From Apostichopus japonicus (Eukaryota; Echinodermata; Holothuroidea; Aspidochirotida; Stichopodidae), in assembly GCF_037975245.1 (NCBI RefSeq), contig NC_092566.1:4836001-4900000 (forward strand): a stretch of 64,000 nucleotides of DNA, in the 5' to 3' direction. This document shows, piece by piece, positions 10,901 to 25,900 of the stretch; the first letter of the stretch is position 1; the number at the start of each line of letters is the position of its first letter. Under the pieces are notes generated by a model that made no database searches, was not told where the DNA came from, and worked only from the letters and a program-made list of their open reading frames with translations. A program made the position numbers and the translations under genes.

Positions 10901-13900
10901 TTTGGTTGTGAAAGACACAATTCAACATATTTACACATAAAATCAGATAAAAAAAAAATATGGATCCAATTTTCATGCAAAGAGAATGTGAAATTACAGT
11001 TAATGATAATTTCCATACTTAATTAACAGAATTAAGGGAAAAAAACAGGAAGGGTAATTTTCAGACGGGTCTGGATGCATTTCAAAGTCTAGATTTTGAC
11101 TAAGGTACAAGATACCACTCTGTATAGTTACTACTGCATTCTTAATTGATTCCAGTATCGCATTCCAATGTGCTATGTTGATTGGTCCCCTGATGTAAAG
11201 AAGACATTCTCACAGAAACTATGTTACCACCTTACTTTGTCCGACCGGCCAGTGATCGAACCGTCAACCTCCTACATGCTACATGTAATTGCTTCTAATG
11301 GCACTATAGCAGTGGTAAAAGCATGATGAAATTTGATCAATGAAATAATGTCAGTTAATACTAAAGGAACCTAGGCCACTTCAATCATCATAACAAAAGA
11401 GTGAATAAAAACACCAGATATTACTTACGGCAAGTTCTTTCCTTTGCGATTGATCAACTCCATCCAGTAGTTTACCCTGGTAAAACAGCTCATTGGCGAT
11501 AGCACTGATGCGAGGGTGACATCTGTACTGGGTCCTTAGCATCGTTGGCTCATAACCCTGTGAAAATTTTGGATTAACGTTTTTGTCAGTTTTCTCCCAC
11601 GTTTTAAAAAATAAACACATTATATGCTTTAAAGGAGAAATGGGAAAATTACTTCAAGATAACTATAAAACAACCAAACATATTTATGTCCTTTTCAGGC
11701 TTGGAAAACATTGCTACAAATTTCAAGTAATATGACTGAAGTTGACGACCCTGTTTTTCCCTTCAATTTTAAAGTTTCACCCAAGTTGTCAAAATATGAA
11801 AGACATTTGGACTAAGTAGATAGATGTGTTTACAAGCTAAACTATAAAGATTAAATGACATTGATTTGAAAAGGTCTAATGCAATGTATAACAATAATGA
11901 CACAAACAAGTGTAACAATAACAATTTTCTTCCCCCCGTTTTGCACCATTTCCATCATCAAAGTATACAAAATAATGATACATTTAATGGATAGAAATAT
12001 TAGTCAAGATTCAAGAAACTTGGTAACATCTGAAACACAATTACCTGCTTGGATGATCCACCAACATAACCTATACCATAATATAGAAGGTCTCTTCAAC
12101 ACAAAAAAGAAGTATTCCTCAAGAATTCATGTTAAGGTATGTCAGTCACAACTGGTTCTAAAAACAACTTTCATCTCATCTTTCTTACCAGCAACAACAG
12201 TCTATCGAACAGGGTCTGCTCGAGGCTGAACTGGTGAGCGGGCTCCGAGCCCTGGATGGTAGGGTCCAGTTGTTTAGGGTCCCCAACCAGGACAAGCTTC
12301 TGGCATTCAAAGCGGGCCACAGGGAGGAGACAAGCTGGTTCTGTGATTTGACTGCACTCATCCAAAAGAACGACCTTTAATGATGGCAAGAAAGGAACAG
12401 ATCAAATACAGGAAGGAAATAAATTATTTGAAAGACAACAATTTTATTCCTCAGTACAGTGAAAAAAAGCTTGTATGATTATCAGAATATGTTAATGAAC
12501 AAGTTGCAGGTTTTCTTGTCAAACAGATAGCTCAACATGTATGGTGTGGGTGTACACATCACACAGCTGTGACCAAATCAAAAAAGAAGCTTACTGGAAA
12601 TTTCAGGTTTGTGATGCAAGGAAATGTACAAGCAGCACAGGTAACTCCAACCACCAAGACTTTGGAAAGCATTTTCTTGTTGAGACCCAGACGGTGCCTC
12701 TCAATGCTCTTCCTCACGAAAGATTTCTCCTTGGTTGATAGGTCCCCCTTGAGCATCTCCTGCAACTCTTTTAACTCCTGACTCTCCTTATCCGAAGCAT
12801 GCACACTAGATTTTGAGAGGACAGGTTATAAATGGTTAGAACATATCTACAAACATCTACCGTAACTGAAGAATTTATAAAGAAGAACGTAATCAAAGGG
12901 AAACAAACAAACAAATTAGCCCCACTCCCCACTGGAAAACGTGTTAGCAAACAAATTTAGAGTTGATTGTTTGTAAAGCAAACTTTGTGATGAATGGTTA
13001 TACAAAGGTTTCAATCTGAAAATTGTCTGACAGTAGTTTGAGTTAGCAATTTACAATCTGAATAAACTTCCACTTCATTTCTTTGTTTTTCCAAAACAAT
13101 ACATAATATGTGTTATGGGTTAAATATAAGTTAAACATACAGCATATAGTTGTAAGTAAAACGAGAGTGTTCTAGGATGCTTAGGGGCTTAACAAAGTAG
13201 AACAATCCCATGCAAGAAAAGAATGACAAAAACTAGGATGCAAGAAAAAGCAGCAAAAACAAAACAAACTTTGTTTATCCCTATATACACACTGAAACAT
13301 ATTATAAGAGAACAGATGAACATACTACAATAAGATCATGACAAATAATTTCCTTAAATTTGACTCATCCTATCTAATGGAAGAGAGAAGGGAAAAACAG
13401 GTGATAAAGTATAAAATTTTGAGTAGAAAACAGGCAGTTTGCAATCAGGTTTGATAAAATACAGTTATGTTGTGTTCTTTTCAGTTATATTTCCATTGAG
13501 ACATTGAAAGATTGAAATAACCCACCTGTAAGGGAGAACCGGTTTTGCAATCTTTCGAATACTTCCCACTCTGATGAACTCTTCAAAGCCAAGCTGAAGC
13601 AGACTGAGAGATAAATAGAAGAAGAAGGAAACTGATAAAGTGTTTGTTGTAGACTATTCTATTTCTTATAGGGTTAAATGTATAAGCCAATAACATTAAT
13701 TAAAATACCAACAATGGATCAATCCAAGTGGTTAAAATTGACCTGATTGGTTGAACACAGATAATAGGAAATTAATGGAAGAATCTACATAGTCTAAACT
13801 GTGGAGGTTTGTAGAGTTCAAAGGTCAGTTGGAACTGACATGTGGCCATGGTATTGTTGTTAATTATTTGCATATGTCATACAAATCTGAGGTAATACTA

Positions 13901-16900
13901 AGAGATCACTCCAAAGGGTCATCAACTGATCTAAAATAAACTTGATGTATTCCAGATACTAAAGTGACTAAAATGGTAACATGAGTTAAAAGGGATTTTT
14001 AAAGGGGATGTTTTTAATTTGAAGTATATGGGGCCTAGTCACTACATCACAAAAGCTACAACATGATAATCAAGGACAAGTTCCAGGAGTTATTTCCTGA
14101 GCATGCTTTACACCTCAAATTTATTCAATTTGTAAACTCTGTGTTGCTAGAAACTCAATGATATCACTGACAAAAAATTGCCATCATTTAGCTCAACTTT
14201 TCAGCTGATGCCTACAATTTTCGTAATTTTCGTAAAAAGTCACAGAGCAATAATTTTTTGCCCAAAATTTTTGCTCTAAAGAATCTGACCTGAGTAGGAT
14301 TCTATCCACAGCTACATTGGTCGTTGATGAGATGAGAACCTTCCAGTCGTTAGAGTCACCGCCATTCTCTTGATGAAGATGAAACAGCTGGTAGAGGAAG
14401 AGGACAGTAACCGCTAGCAGATAGCTCTTACCCGCACCGAACACCCCTGTAAAGATCAAAGAAGGAGGATTTCACAAAGAGAACAGATTTTGTGGGGTTT
14501 TAATTTTAAAGTTTGCTGTTGAAATTGATTACTAGTGAGTATTTTCTGTCACTAATAGTCTCTGGTAAAGGAAGTCATAAAAAAATCCCTCGGTCAGAAA
14601 TTTGTATATGAGAGAATTTAACAAGAAAAAGTACGACATTTTGAAATGCTCAGGTTCAGAGTACAGAATCAGGTGATTGTTTGAGCTTGGACAATAGATT
14701 TGATGGTAATGTTGACAAAATTGTTGGAGCAAAATTTTGATAAACTTTGGTATTCAGAGGATCCCAGGGGGCAGTGCAAGAGAATTTTACCAGTTTGTAG
14801 GCATGGTAGATTAGATTTTGTGTTTCTTAAGTTTAATGGCTGAAAAGAAAATCTGGAATTTGTGAAAGTTTCATCAACTATATACAGTAGGCATCAAAAT
14901 TAACCTTATCTGTAAATTCAAAGACTTAGGAATATTCATAATTAATAGTCAGGTACTCTGCTATGATAACAAAATGGTCAGCACACTATATGCAAGGGTT
15001 CAGTGTAAAAAAAGACCAGGGGCTGAAGTTGGACTCCTTACATGAAGCAAAGAACCTCCAAAATGCATTCTGGAAAATGACTGTGTGGCTGAGAGTCAAA
15101 CTCCATAGCTCTAAACACTACATCTAATATTTGTACGTCACTTTAGTACTGACAAAGACCATTTTTTTAATACAGGCTAGTCCATGGCAGAGAAACATTT
15201 ATCCAGTACCGCAATGCTATGCAAAATCGTCAAAATTGCTATACAGATGGAAAGATGTATAGCAATTTTTATTGTACACAGGAAGAATATTAGTATATTC
15301 ATATGAAACAAAGTCCAGAAAAATTTGAACATCAAAGTTATTCCCCGAACCGAACTAAATACTAGGCCAAAACTAGATGAAAATAAGGATTCAACTGATA
15401 GAAGAACACAATAAGAGCTTGAATAAGTTTTCTTTTACTATAGTACCATGAATAAGTGAGACAGGAGATCCATCTGTTTCCTCATCAATAAACATTCTTG
15501 CAACAGAGAGAAGAGCTGTAGCTTGGTCTTCATTTAGATGATATTGTCCTATGACAGCCTCTGCAATCTCTCTCTGTTGAAAGATCATGAATATTTCCTC
15601 TTAGAGATGGTTTTATAAGTTGGGAAGTTTAAGTAAACTCATTTTAATCTTCTGGACATTATCTTTGTTTCTGCTCAGATGTAAAAAGAACTACCGCAAG
15701 GTTTCAATTGCTTTAGTCAGACATGAAAAAAATGCTACAATATTTCAAGTTTTTGAATTTATAATATTATATATATTTTTTTCAAAGCTTTGATGAAAGG
15801 ATCTGGTGCTTTGTTGTTCTCTCTGTGCTTGTTTTGTCTGTGAAGCTCAAGTCTTGTCTGACAAAAATAGATGTTTGATATTCAGAGGTTAATAAAGAAA
15901 CCATTCTGATATTCAATGTTCGTGGAACCACAGAAGCTACACCACAAATTCTCCACTCTTTTCAAAGATACATTCAGGTGGCACACTAATGTAACACTTA
16001 CATTACAGTGAAAATACATTGGGCTGTGAATTAAATATCCCATCTTAATATTTATTTTGAACCTAAATCAAGATCTGATTGATTTAATGAATTCCCTATT
16101 TGGACTGGCTATACAGCCATGTTCTGTTATTGCAGGGAGGGTATCACAGGAGGGGGTCTGTGATGTCATTGTAGCATCACAGATGGTTATCATCATTGTT
16201 TTGAACTGAATTTTGTTTAAGCAATCAACTTCAGCCACCACAATTATCACATTAAAGACACAATTATCGGTATCCCTTAGTTCAATCCCAAATCTCATTT
16301 ATGCTACGATACCAAACATTCTCAGGTACCCTAATTTGCATAACATCCCAGAAAAGTGATGTTGTAGACAAACTAAATCTCCAGTCACAGTTCTTATACC
16401 AGAGCATGTGCAATGATGTTACCCCCCCTTCCCTACACTAAGATCTTAAAAATAAAAACTCCTGTCAATGACAGAGATGCTGACACGACTTACCATCATG
16501 GTTAAAGTAAGTTGTACATCTGCCATATACTTAAATAGAATGTTCAACCATGAGATTAATTTACTTTTGAGGAAATGGTACGAAATTCCAGACAACTTAC
16601 AATTTGCTGACTTGAGCAGAACAGCTTTCTGTTGGATGAAGAAGCAACTGCTGGGCTCTTGAAAGATTTTTGAGGGAGTATGGCTGAGCTGTCGACATCA
16701 GAAGTATACCTGTAGAATACAGGAAAAGCTCTTTGTAGGAGAATTTATAGCTATGAACTTGATATTTCATTAAATGTCATTTCTGTTGGTAGAAACAAAT
16801 ACCATTTAAGTCTCAGCTATTGTGGATGTCCAGCCTTTGTTACAAATTGAATGGCTCTTTAAATTTCACCGATAATTCTGTACATAGCTACATTTTAATA

Positions 16901-19900
16901 ATTCAAGTTAAATACTTTTGATGGGAAAATTTATCACATTGTTTCAAGTCAAGTCATTCAAGTAAATGTTACATCTTATTCTAAGGGAATCTGTTGTAAA
17001 TCTGAAGTTGCAAATCTTAAGGAAGCCCATAGTTTTTATTTATTATTTATTTTCAAAATTTCTATAGCGCCTTATCCAATCAGAAATTGCTCTAAGGCGC
17101 TTTACAGTAAAATACAAACAGACATGATATACAAATATATAAGTCGTTCATGTAAGGTATAAAAAGGGTAGAAAATTTGTTATATACAATCTGACAATAA
17201 ATTGTATAAAAACTGCAAATGGGAAATTGAAAATTAAACATACAAATTCTTAAAATTTAAAATATATATATATGTGTAAAATTTTAAATTTTAAAAGCGC
17301 TATAAATGCAAAATGCAAAATGCATTGTAATAATGTGACAATATAAATAGTAGAGAAAGCACGGTTAATGGAATGCAGATCTAAATAGAAAGGTTTTGAC
17401 TAGTTTTTTAAATTCATCTATTTTTTTATTTCATCTTTTTGTGTAAATAATACAGGCTAAAAATTGGTTTTGTAACGTATAATAAGGAATCTTATGCAAA
17501 TGTAATTAGCATTAATGACTAATGGATATTACAATGTAATCTGTAAATCACCTGTTTAAGAGAGCTGGTAAGACCGGCAATATCCTTGGATTTACAAACT
17601 CTTGAATGTTATGCAGGCAGCTTAGTTCTGTGCTTGCATTGTATGCATGCAGTGCATGAACTGTGCCTGTGTCAACAAAGAAAAGAAGATATGTTTTGCA
17701 AAGTGTATCATGAATTATGCAAGAATGTTGAATAAACTACAAGAAATGATATGTCACAAACTATGATTTACATGTTTTTTGGCTTAAGTTTTCCCCCAAT
17801 TTATTGGGATTGGAAAGCTTGATAACATAACAAGCATTGCTAATGAAGCAAAAAAAAGAAATATATCAGTACTATTTGTTAATTGAAAAGTAAATCAGTA
17901 TTTCTACCTCATGTTTCAAAGACTATAATCAAACGCATCGTCTATCTTGTTTGTTAAAGAAAATTAATATTACAATTACAAAACATGACTTGAATTAATA
18001 AAAAGATAAATATGTAAATTTGTTTTTGTTTTTGGAAAAGGACGATTTATAGCTTTTACCTTCACCGGGCCAGTTGGAAGGACTGTAACCACTCACAGGC
18101 TCAATTTCCACTTCACTAGCAGTATTTGGTCCATGGAAAACACTCTTAGCTAGAAAGGAGTTACTTGGGTCAAAGGTCAAATCTTTAGAAATGACCCAAA
18201 GGTCATCTGCAAGTGACAATTACAATTACAAAGAGATACGAGACAGAATTATTTGGGATGTGTGAAAGATATAAGATTTAGGAAAGGTAACCTTTAGGAA
18301 GTCAAAAGATTTAGTAATTATCCATTATGCAGTTTTATCCAAGAATTTGACTGAAATATGTCCACAAAATTGACTTGACAAATTAATAACAAGCAGTTGG
18401 CCAACATTTGCATTTATCATCCATTCAACTAATCAGGCACCAAACATTTTGCACCTTTAATCTCAAATGTTGTGGGCATAACATAAATATGAGAAAAAGG
18501 AAAATTGCCTTTCTTGATGCTTGTGCATCTTCTGAGGGCACGAAAGTCACATATTAATGGTATATTATATTGCAAACACAATATGATAATTATAATATTT
18601 AGATTCATAAAGTGCAGACTTATCCACCGATAATAGTCTCAAGGCCCATCACAATATTACCCTGGTCAACGATAACATGTCGAACATAGAGACAATCCCT
18701 CCATAAACACAGATTCTTTTACATTAAACTACCATATAACCATATGCGAAGGAACCATTCTTGCCCTGGGAGCAGTAATTTAACGAATTTAAAAATTTGA
18801 AACTGGTATTGTTAACATATTTATTATGTAGGCTACTGGTTTAAGTTACCTTTTCCATAAACTGAGGAAGACTCTTTTCTCGATATCCTAAGATATAGCT
18901 TTTTCCGTTCACTGTTCAATTTACTCTGTCTGTATTTCCTTATCCAGGCCTTGAAAAAGGATAAAACAAAAACTTGATCATAAACCTAGAAGTAATAGTT
19001 TATTTTATAATGGCCAGAACAAGTTTGACTCATGGGTACCTTCAACAGAATATAGAGCTTTAACACTGACACCTTCTGTCAAGAATTGGTGAAATGACTT
19101 AAGTATCTGCATCATAAGTATTGGGTAACTAGTTCAACACTGAACACAAAGCAGGCTTCCTTGACCTAGTATAATAATGCTGCTGTGTAAAAGTCTTGAG
19201 CAGAATTTTGACCGTGAATTGGAGCAGTTATTATTCTTTTCATTCCTTTGTTCATTATGTCTTCATACAACTTTGCAGTGATGCTAAGCAGGGTATCTTC
19301 CTCCTCAATAAGTAACAGAAATAGCAGAAAAACTGCAAGATGCTTGTGGTACACTCTCATAATTAGGATGGTGACACTAAGTGAAAAATCACTTCTTTTT
19401 CAATTTTTATATAATTTATTAAGCAACCAAAACATGGCCATTAAGTGATGTGTAAGCTACAAGCCATGTTCAATATATATTAAACACAGAGGTGTTTTAT
19501 ATCTTGAGAATACTATCGTGTGTACTGTGAACTGCCATATTTGAAAACAGTGTGATGTGATCATTATGCTAAACATTTGCCACTAATTGATATTGACATC
19601 CAACAACGATGCATGTCATTATCTTTTCAAATTTATATTTCAAATATTTGAAAAATATCACAATTTTTATCTTTGAGTGAGGTTATTACTGCTAACAAAA
19701 GTGAGAAGAAATTGTAAATATTGAACAAAATTGTGAAAGTTAATTAATCCTTAATTATTTGACATCTATTATATAGAAATACAAAAATTAGAAATATGTA
19801 TGAAATATGAGATAACACCTTTTACAAACGGCCCAATTATTACATGCCATAAATGATCAACAAACTGCAAAATCCTTTTAAGGTGTACCAAATATATATT

Positions 19901-22900
19901 TTTGACATTTTTATGGAAGGTTGTAGGATACAGGAAAACTCAACTTATGATTTTGTTGAAAATGTTTCATACTCATATCAGGTATTACTGCTTAAGACTT
20001 TAAACTTACAGGTGCACCAGCAAGGTGATCAGAGAATGGATTCTTCCTGATAAGCTGACTCTCACAATACAGGGATACCCCAAAACTCTTTACGTACATC
20101 TCAATACTCTTACTGTCACTCAGTACTTCTTTCGAGGGTCTGGATGATGACCCTTTTGATGACCTCTGGCTATTTTGATCTGCCCACTGAAAAAACTATA
20201 AACAAAAAGAAACATAATTGTAACTGTCATATACATGACTATGCATGAAGTATAAATTCCAATTTTCCCACAATGCAACATTCCCACTGTTTACAATTGT
20301 ATGACGTGATTGAGAAGACGGAGAAATTACATAGTTACCAACCGATACAAGCGTGTTGCATTGTATTGTTTATCGGTTAGTCTAACAGCCTACCGTGATA
20401 TTACAGTAACTCTTATGCAAGATGATATGAATGACACACAAATCTGTCATCTTTACAATCTAAGATTCACAAAACTCAACACAGCCTTTGGATGATGCAA
20501 CTAAAATCAATCACTTTCCTCTTATTACATATTAGTTAATGATAGTCCTAGCTTGTACACCAGCGAGAAATGCTTGATTCTACAAGCAGAGAATTGCTAA
20601 AATGGGGAAAAAATTGACCTTGTTCCTGATGTTTACTTCAACAAGCTAATGTAAGTTGTAAGAACTACAAATGGATACAGTTAAGGGAGTACAAACTTTC
20701 AAATTCATAAAAAAGAGCTGGAGATGAGGTTGGGAACATCATCAGGCACATCCCAAACGTTTGGGATGTGCCTGGTGATGTTGTGACCTCTACTTCTTCT
20801 TTGAACTTGTTTTAGGCTACAGATCATTAGTCCCTTGCTATTAAATTAATGATTCTTGGTAAAAATAACAATACTAATTGTGTAAGATTTTACTACTTGC
20901 ATCATTCAGTATTTCATGAAATTCATTTTTACAAGCAAAATAAAGAAATAATTGTGCCACTGACAATTTCTCACCTTACACTGACTTCCACGTGCCTTAC
21001 TGCAAGCGAAGAAAAATCTGCCCTTGTTTGGTCCTTCCTTCTTCACACAGACCCTCTTGGAGGGCTGTTTATGTTGACATGGTGGATTCTGTGCAGCATT
21101 GGTTCCGTTGTTACTACAGGGTGAGTAGCTGGAGATGTCTACTTTAGATAGGGCACTGAAGTAGTTATAAGCCACCCCATACAAAATGATATTGACATGT
21201 TCTGCAAAGGAGTAATATACGCAAATTCCACTGTTAGGGTAACATATTGTAATTTTATATAGGTTTGTTGCTACTTTACAATATGTGAAAATGATTTGAA
21301 TCAATGAACAAACTCAATTGGACACATAACTGCAATTTTTTTGTTTTGTTTTTTTGGGGACACTGTGGATACATTTTAATTTATAAAATTCAACAGCTCC
21401 TGAGATACTTTTGTGAAACCAGTTCAAAGACTAACAATAAAATGGGGGAAATGGGGCATTTTGGTGACGATGAATAAAGGTCTTGTCTGAAATTGTAAGA
21501 GAACTTTTCAAAATGTAAAGTATATGGCTTTCTACAGAACTGTAATTAACCCTTTCTTCATCCCCCCTTCCCAACATTTCCTGTTGTTATGCATTAACAA
21601 TTCTGTTGATTATACCCAAACTAATTAACAATGGAAAACTGACTGAAAAAGTTATCAAAAACTTTTGAAAGACCGACAGTTTCTTGCCCTTTCAAAATAA
21701 CCTTAGATGTAATTTACAGATGTTGATTGTGTTTTAAATAATTAACAGAATGCTTGTAACACTACTTACCATTAAAAATCCTTCAAGAAACAACATTCTT
21801 TGGTAACTTTCTGACAAAGTTAAACTCAAAAGATTACAAACCTTTTAAGACAGCAGTGAGGACTCGTTTGTAAGAGATTACATCAGGAAACTTTGTTGGT
21901 ATCTGCAACTGTCGTTGAGGAATGGAGGCAGTCGAAGTATCCTTCAGAGTTGGGAAAAATAACTCTGCACATATGTCCCTCTGTGGAAGAAAATGTTATG
22001 ACCATTGAAAAAAAGGACTTTTGGTATTTATAATTTAAATTTATATGTAGACCATCTCAACAATTTCCTTTGAAATGAGTTTTTTTTTTCCAATTATTTC
22101 TCAAGGGAATATTAAAGCATTCTTGGTATCAATGATCAGAACATGAAATAATGTATACCTATAGTATGAACATATCTTCCAACCTAACACACCCATATAT
22201 ATATCGACATACCACTGTTACAGGCCCTCGTCTGTATTTCAGGGATGTGCTCCTATAGAACACACGTCTCTGTACCTGTACCGTAACACGTGCCTTTATA
22301 GGTCTGTTTCCGTGTCAAAAACTCTGTCTGCTCACCTGTGGATAGTTAGGTAGTTACTCTCAACAAACTTTTACAAGAACCAGCCGGTAATATCCATATT
22401 TTGCCTGGTCTTTTACTTATCGATCCACAATCACTCGCCAATCTACCAAAACCATGCTCTTTCACCTTCCAACCTACCAAAACTGCGCTCTCGCCGACCT
22501 ACCAAAACTGCGCTCTCGCCAACCTACCAAAACCACCCTCTCACCACCCTACCAGAATTTACACTCTGTTCACATCTGCTCACTTGCAAGTAATTTATAT
22601 TAAATATTCATTCCTGATAATCTATTTTATTTCATAATTATAATTCAGTAAACCAATATCCACTCCCATCTCTTTCTTTTATGTTTGTGGCTGCATGTTA
22701 ATCTGGAGTGGTCAAATCCCTCTTAAGGATAACTGGTACTGTACGTCATGTAACACCACACAACTCTGACTTCCTAAAGGTCCTTTTAATACTGACTGGG
22801 GTGAACAAAGGAGATCCATCAGTGAAATCAATTAATGTCTATTTTCAGTTTTGTGTCTCATTATAGTACTTTTCTTACAATATTTCCCAACAGATTTTGA

Positions 22901-25900
22901 AACTCCTTTAAGAAATTTTTGTCATTTACTCATTTCCTTTACTGTCAATATCTGTTTTGTTTTTATACATTCAGTTCCTGTTCGTTCTTAACAAGTCTAC
23001 TTGTGAAAGCTCTGCTGTTCGGAAAATCTCTTCTGAATTCTCTCTGTAAAAAAACTAAAACTTTTGGTTTCTCAATTTCTCAGCATGTTCTTTCTTTATC
23101 ACAACAAACTTTGTCATCTTTCTGATTCTGATTCTGTTTTTTTTTTTATCTGTTCATGAAGTAGAAATATATCTTGAATTTTGAATCTTGAAATCAAAAC
23201 TCATTTGAACCTACCCCATCCAAGCCATGTACTTTGCCCTGCCTTAGATCTCTTATCAGTGGTCTCTGGAAACTTCCTGCTTTTTTCTCAGCTGAGAGAG
23301 ATGAGGTCAATGTTTGATCTATAGCTACTGCCCTCTTTCTGTCATTCTGCCGCAGCAACAACTTTCCATGTGAGGAGGTTTTATTTGCAAAGTCAGATGT
23401 GTCTAGACGAGGGTTTGGAGTACCCCATGTGTCTTCTGGATGGTTTCTATACTCCTGTTGTCGAGATGGTTCTGATGACTCCCACCGAGAAGAAGAAGAG
23501 CCTGGAAATGTGATACGACCACTTTGAGAGTGATCCAGTGAGTTGTAGATAGAGTTGTTAGTTTGGCAATCAGGATAAGGATCTGCAATGTGAAAGAAAA
23601 GAAAGAATCTTAAATGAGGCAAGTGATGAATGACATACATTACAAAGCAAAACATACTATCATCCCCCCCCAACCACCACTGATAACAACAAACACAAAT
23701 CAATTCGATGACTGAGACTCAATTAAGAATATGTTACTTCAAAGATTAGTTATGGCAGACATTAATGTAAACCAGCCAAGGGTTCTCAATCGTCGCTCAT
23801 TCAAGCTGTTAAGGATGCTTCGTCAACTTTGATCAGCTACCAGCAACATTAATAGTTTGACTAATTATTACACCCTTAATAACACCATCATTAGTTAGAC
23901 AGAACAACTTTGGAATTAATCAATTAAACAATATGCAGCTTAACTTCTTTAATCTCATATATAGCATTTTTAATCCCTCCATCTTGTCTCCCTCTCAACA
24001 TCCCCCCCGGCCAGAAGAGGCTGATATGGTTTAATCTGTTTATAATGTATAAACATGACCACTATGATGACATCTGGATCAGACATGGTGTCTCCTTACC
24101 AGGTATACAAAAAGATTGTGCCTGGTCTTTTCCAAAGCTCTTCACACTTGACTGTACCAATTTTCTACTTTCAGCGTTTTCATAATCAGTGAACAACTGG
24201 CTTGCTTCGTAATGTTCGGTTGCCATAGCAACAACGGGCGTTCTCAAGTGTTTCTTAAATATGGTAGCTTGGGATGATGGTGCATCATCTTCTGGGAAAT
24301 CTTCCTTTGGCTTCCATCTTGTACTTGATTCTGCTGCTTGAGAAAACAAGTCGTCCTGGCTTGGGCGCTGCTGGTAGCTGATCAAAGTTGACGAAGCATC
24401 CTCAACAGCTTGAATGAGCGATGATTGAGAAACCTTGGCTGGTTTAATGATATCCAATGACCTATCTGTCTTGGCATCCTTTGTGCTATTGTCGACCAAT
24501 GGCACGGTCTGTTCAGTAGCTTCTTCACGAGGACAGACCAGTACGTCATTTTGCTCTTCTGTGAAGCTATCGACTTTGGCAACCATAGGAGTACCATTAA
24601 CAATTCTCGAGGTTTTGGAAAGCAATGGATCGTCACCTTCAAGCCATCTGAGATGTTCAATTTGACTATCAAACTCCTCATTATTACAAACAACTGAAGT
24701 CTCCTCAGTTTCGATGACTGGACTGATGCATGGTACACATTGAGGACTGACCACCACTGACTCGGGTTGACTAAAGATATGCATCGGCTGGACATCTGGT
24801 AAAGACATCTCTGTTACACATGAGGGGCTCCTCTGGCTGAGGGAAGGTACCTTTTGAGAAGATTCTGATTTACGGTGGCAGCTATCGGGATGGTCAATGA
24901 TGGGTGATATTTCTTTAGGGTGAAGCGTGGATGATGATGTCAGATATTGCGGTGCAGCCATTCGCCCAGTTTGTATGTTAAAGGAAGTAGAAATATTTGA
25001 TGAATTCAACTCAGGTACTCTTCCTTCGATGAACTGCTTGGTACTGATAGTGTGAGAAGACATTTGATCTTGTGATTTAAAAGCAAGATTTTCATAAGGC
25101 ATCTCAGTATCGAGTTTCCCCTTATCTCTGTTAAAGAGCTGGGCATGATAATCAGTATCTCTAGAAGTGATGAAAACAGATTCCAAAGGCATGCAATCTT
25201 CATTTACTAATGGAAACAGATCGTCAATTGAACGGGAAGCATCTTGCTTCTCCATCGAAGGGACTCTGTGCTGAGAAGACGCTGACATAAGTTGCTGGTT
25301 CTTGCTGAGGTTTGGTTTGTTTCTGTACAGTTGTGGAGTGTGATTCACTATTTCCAGTGTTTTTTGTGATTCATTAAACTCAAGTCTTCTCCAGCCTCTA
25401 AAACTTTTAGGTTCATCAAATCCATATCTCTGTGTTTCACTAATATCATCTTTGATTAACTTTCCTTCGCTGTGATAACAGGGTTGCTGAGAATGGTTTA
25501 CCTTTTCCAGGCTATCCACAGATTCAATCAGGTCTTGTCTTTTCCAGTTCAGAGAACTATCACATCTATCAAATCCAAGTTGCTGATCAATATCCTCATT
25601 GATGAAATTTCTTTCGTTTTGATGAGAGTGTTGTCGCATATAATTTTCTTCTTCTTCCAAAAGATTCCCTTGTTTGTTTGGCTCCAGTCTTCTCCAGTCT
25701 CCAAAACTCTTACATCCATCAAATCCTGGTCTATGTTGCTTATTCATATCAAACCTCTTTCCAAAGTCATCATTGTCAGAATAAAATGCCTCAGCTAAGT
25801 TATCCGACATATTTAAATTTTGTTTTTCCGGGTGAAGCTGGCTGGAGTCTTCCTGGAGTAACTCATCTCTGTAGGAAGATGCACAAATGAGCGATGGTGA

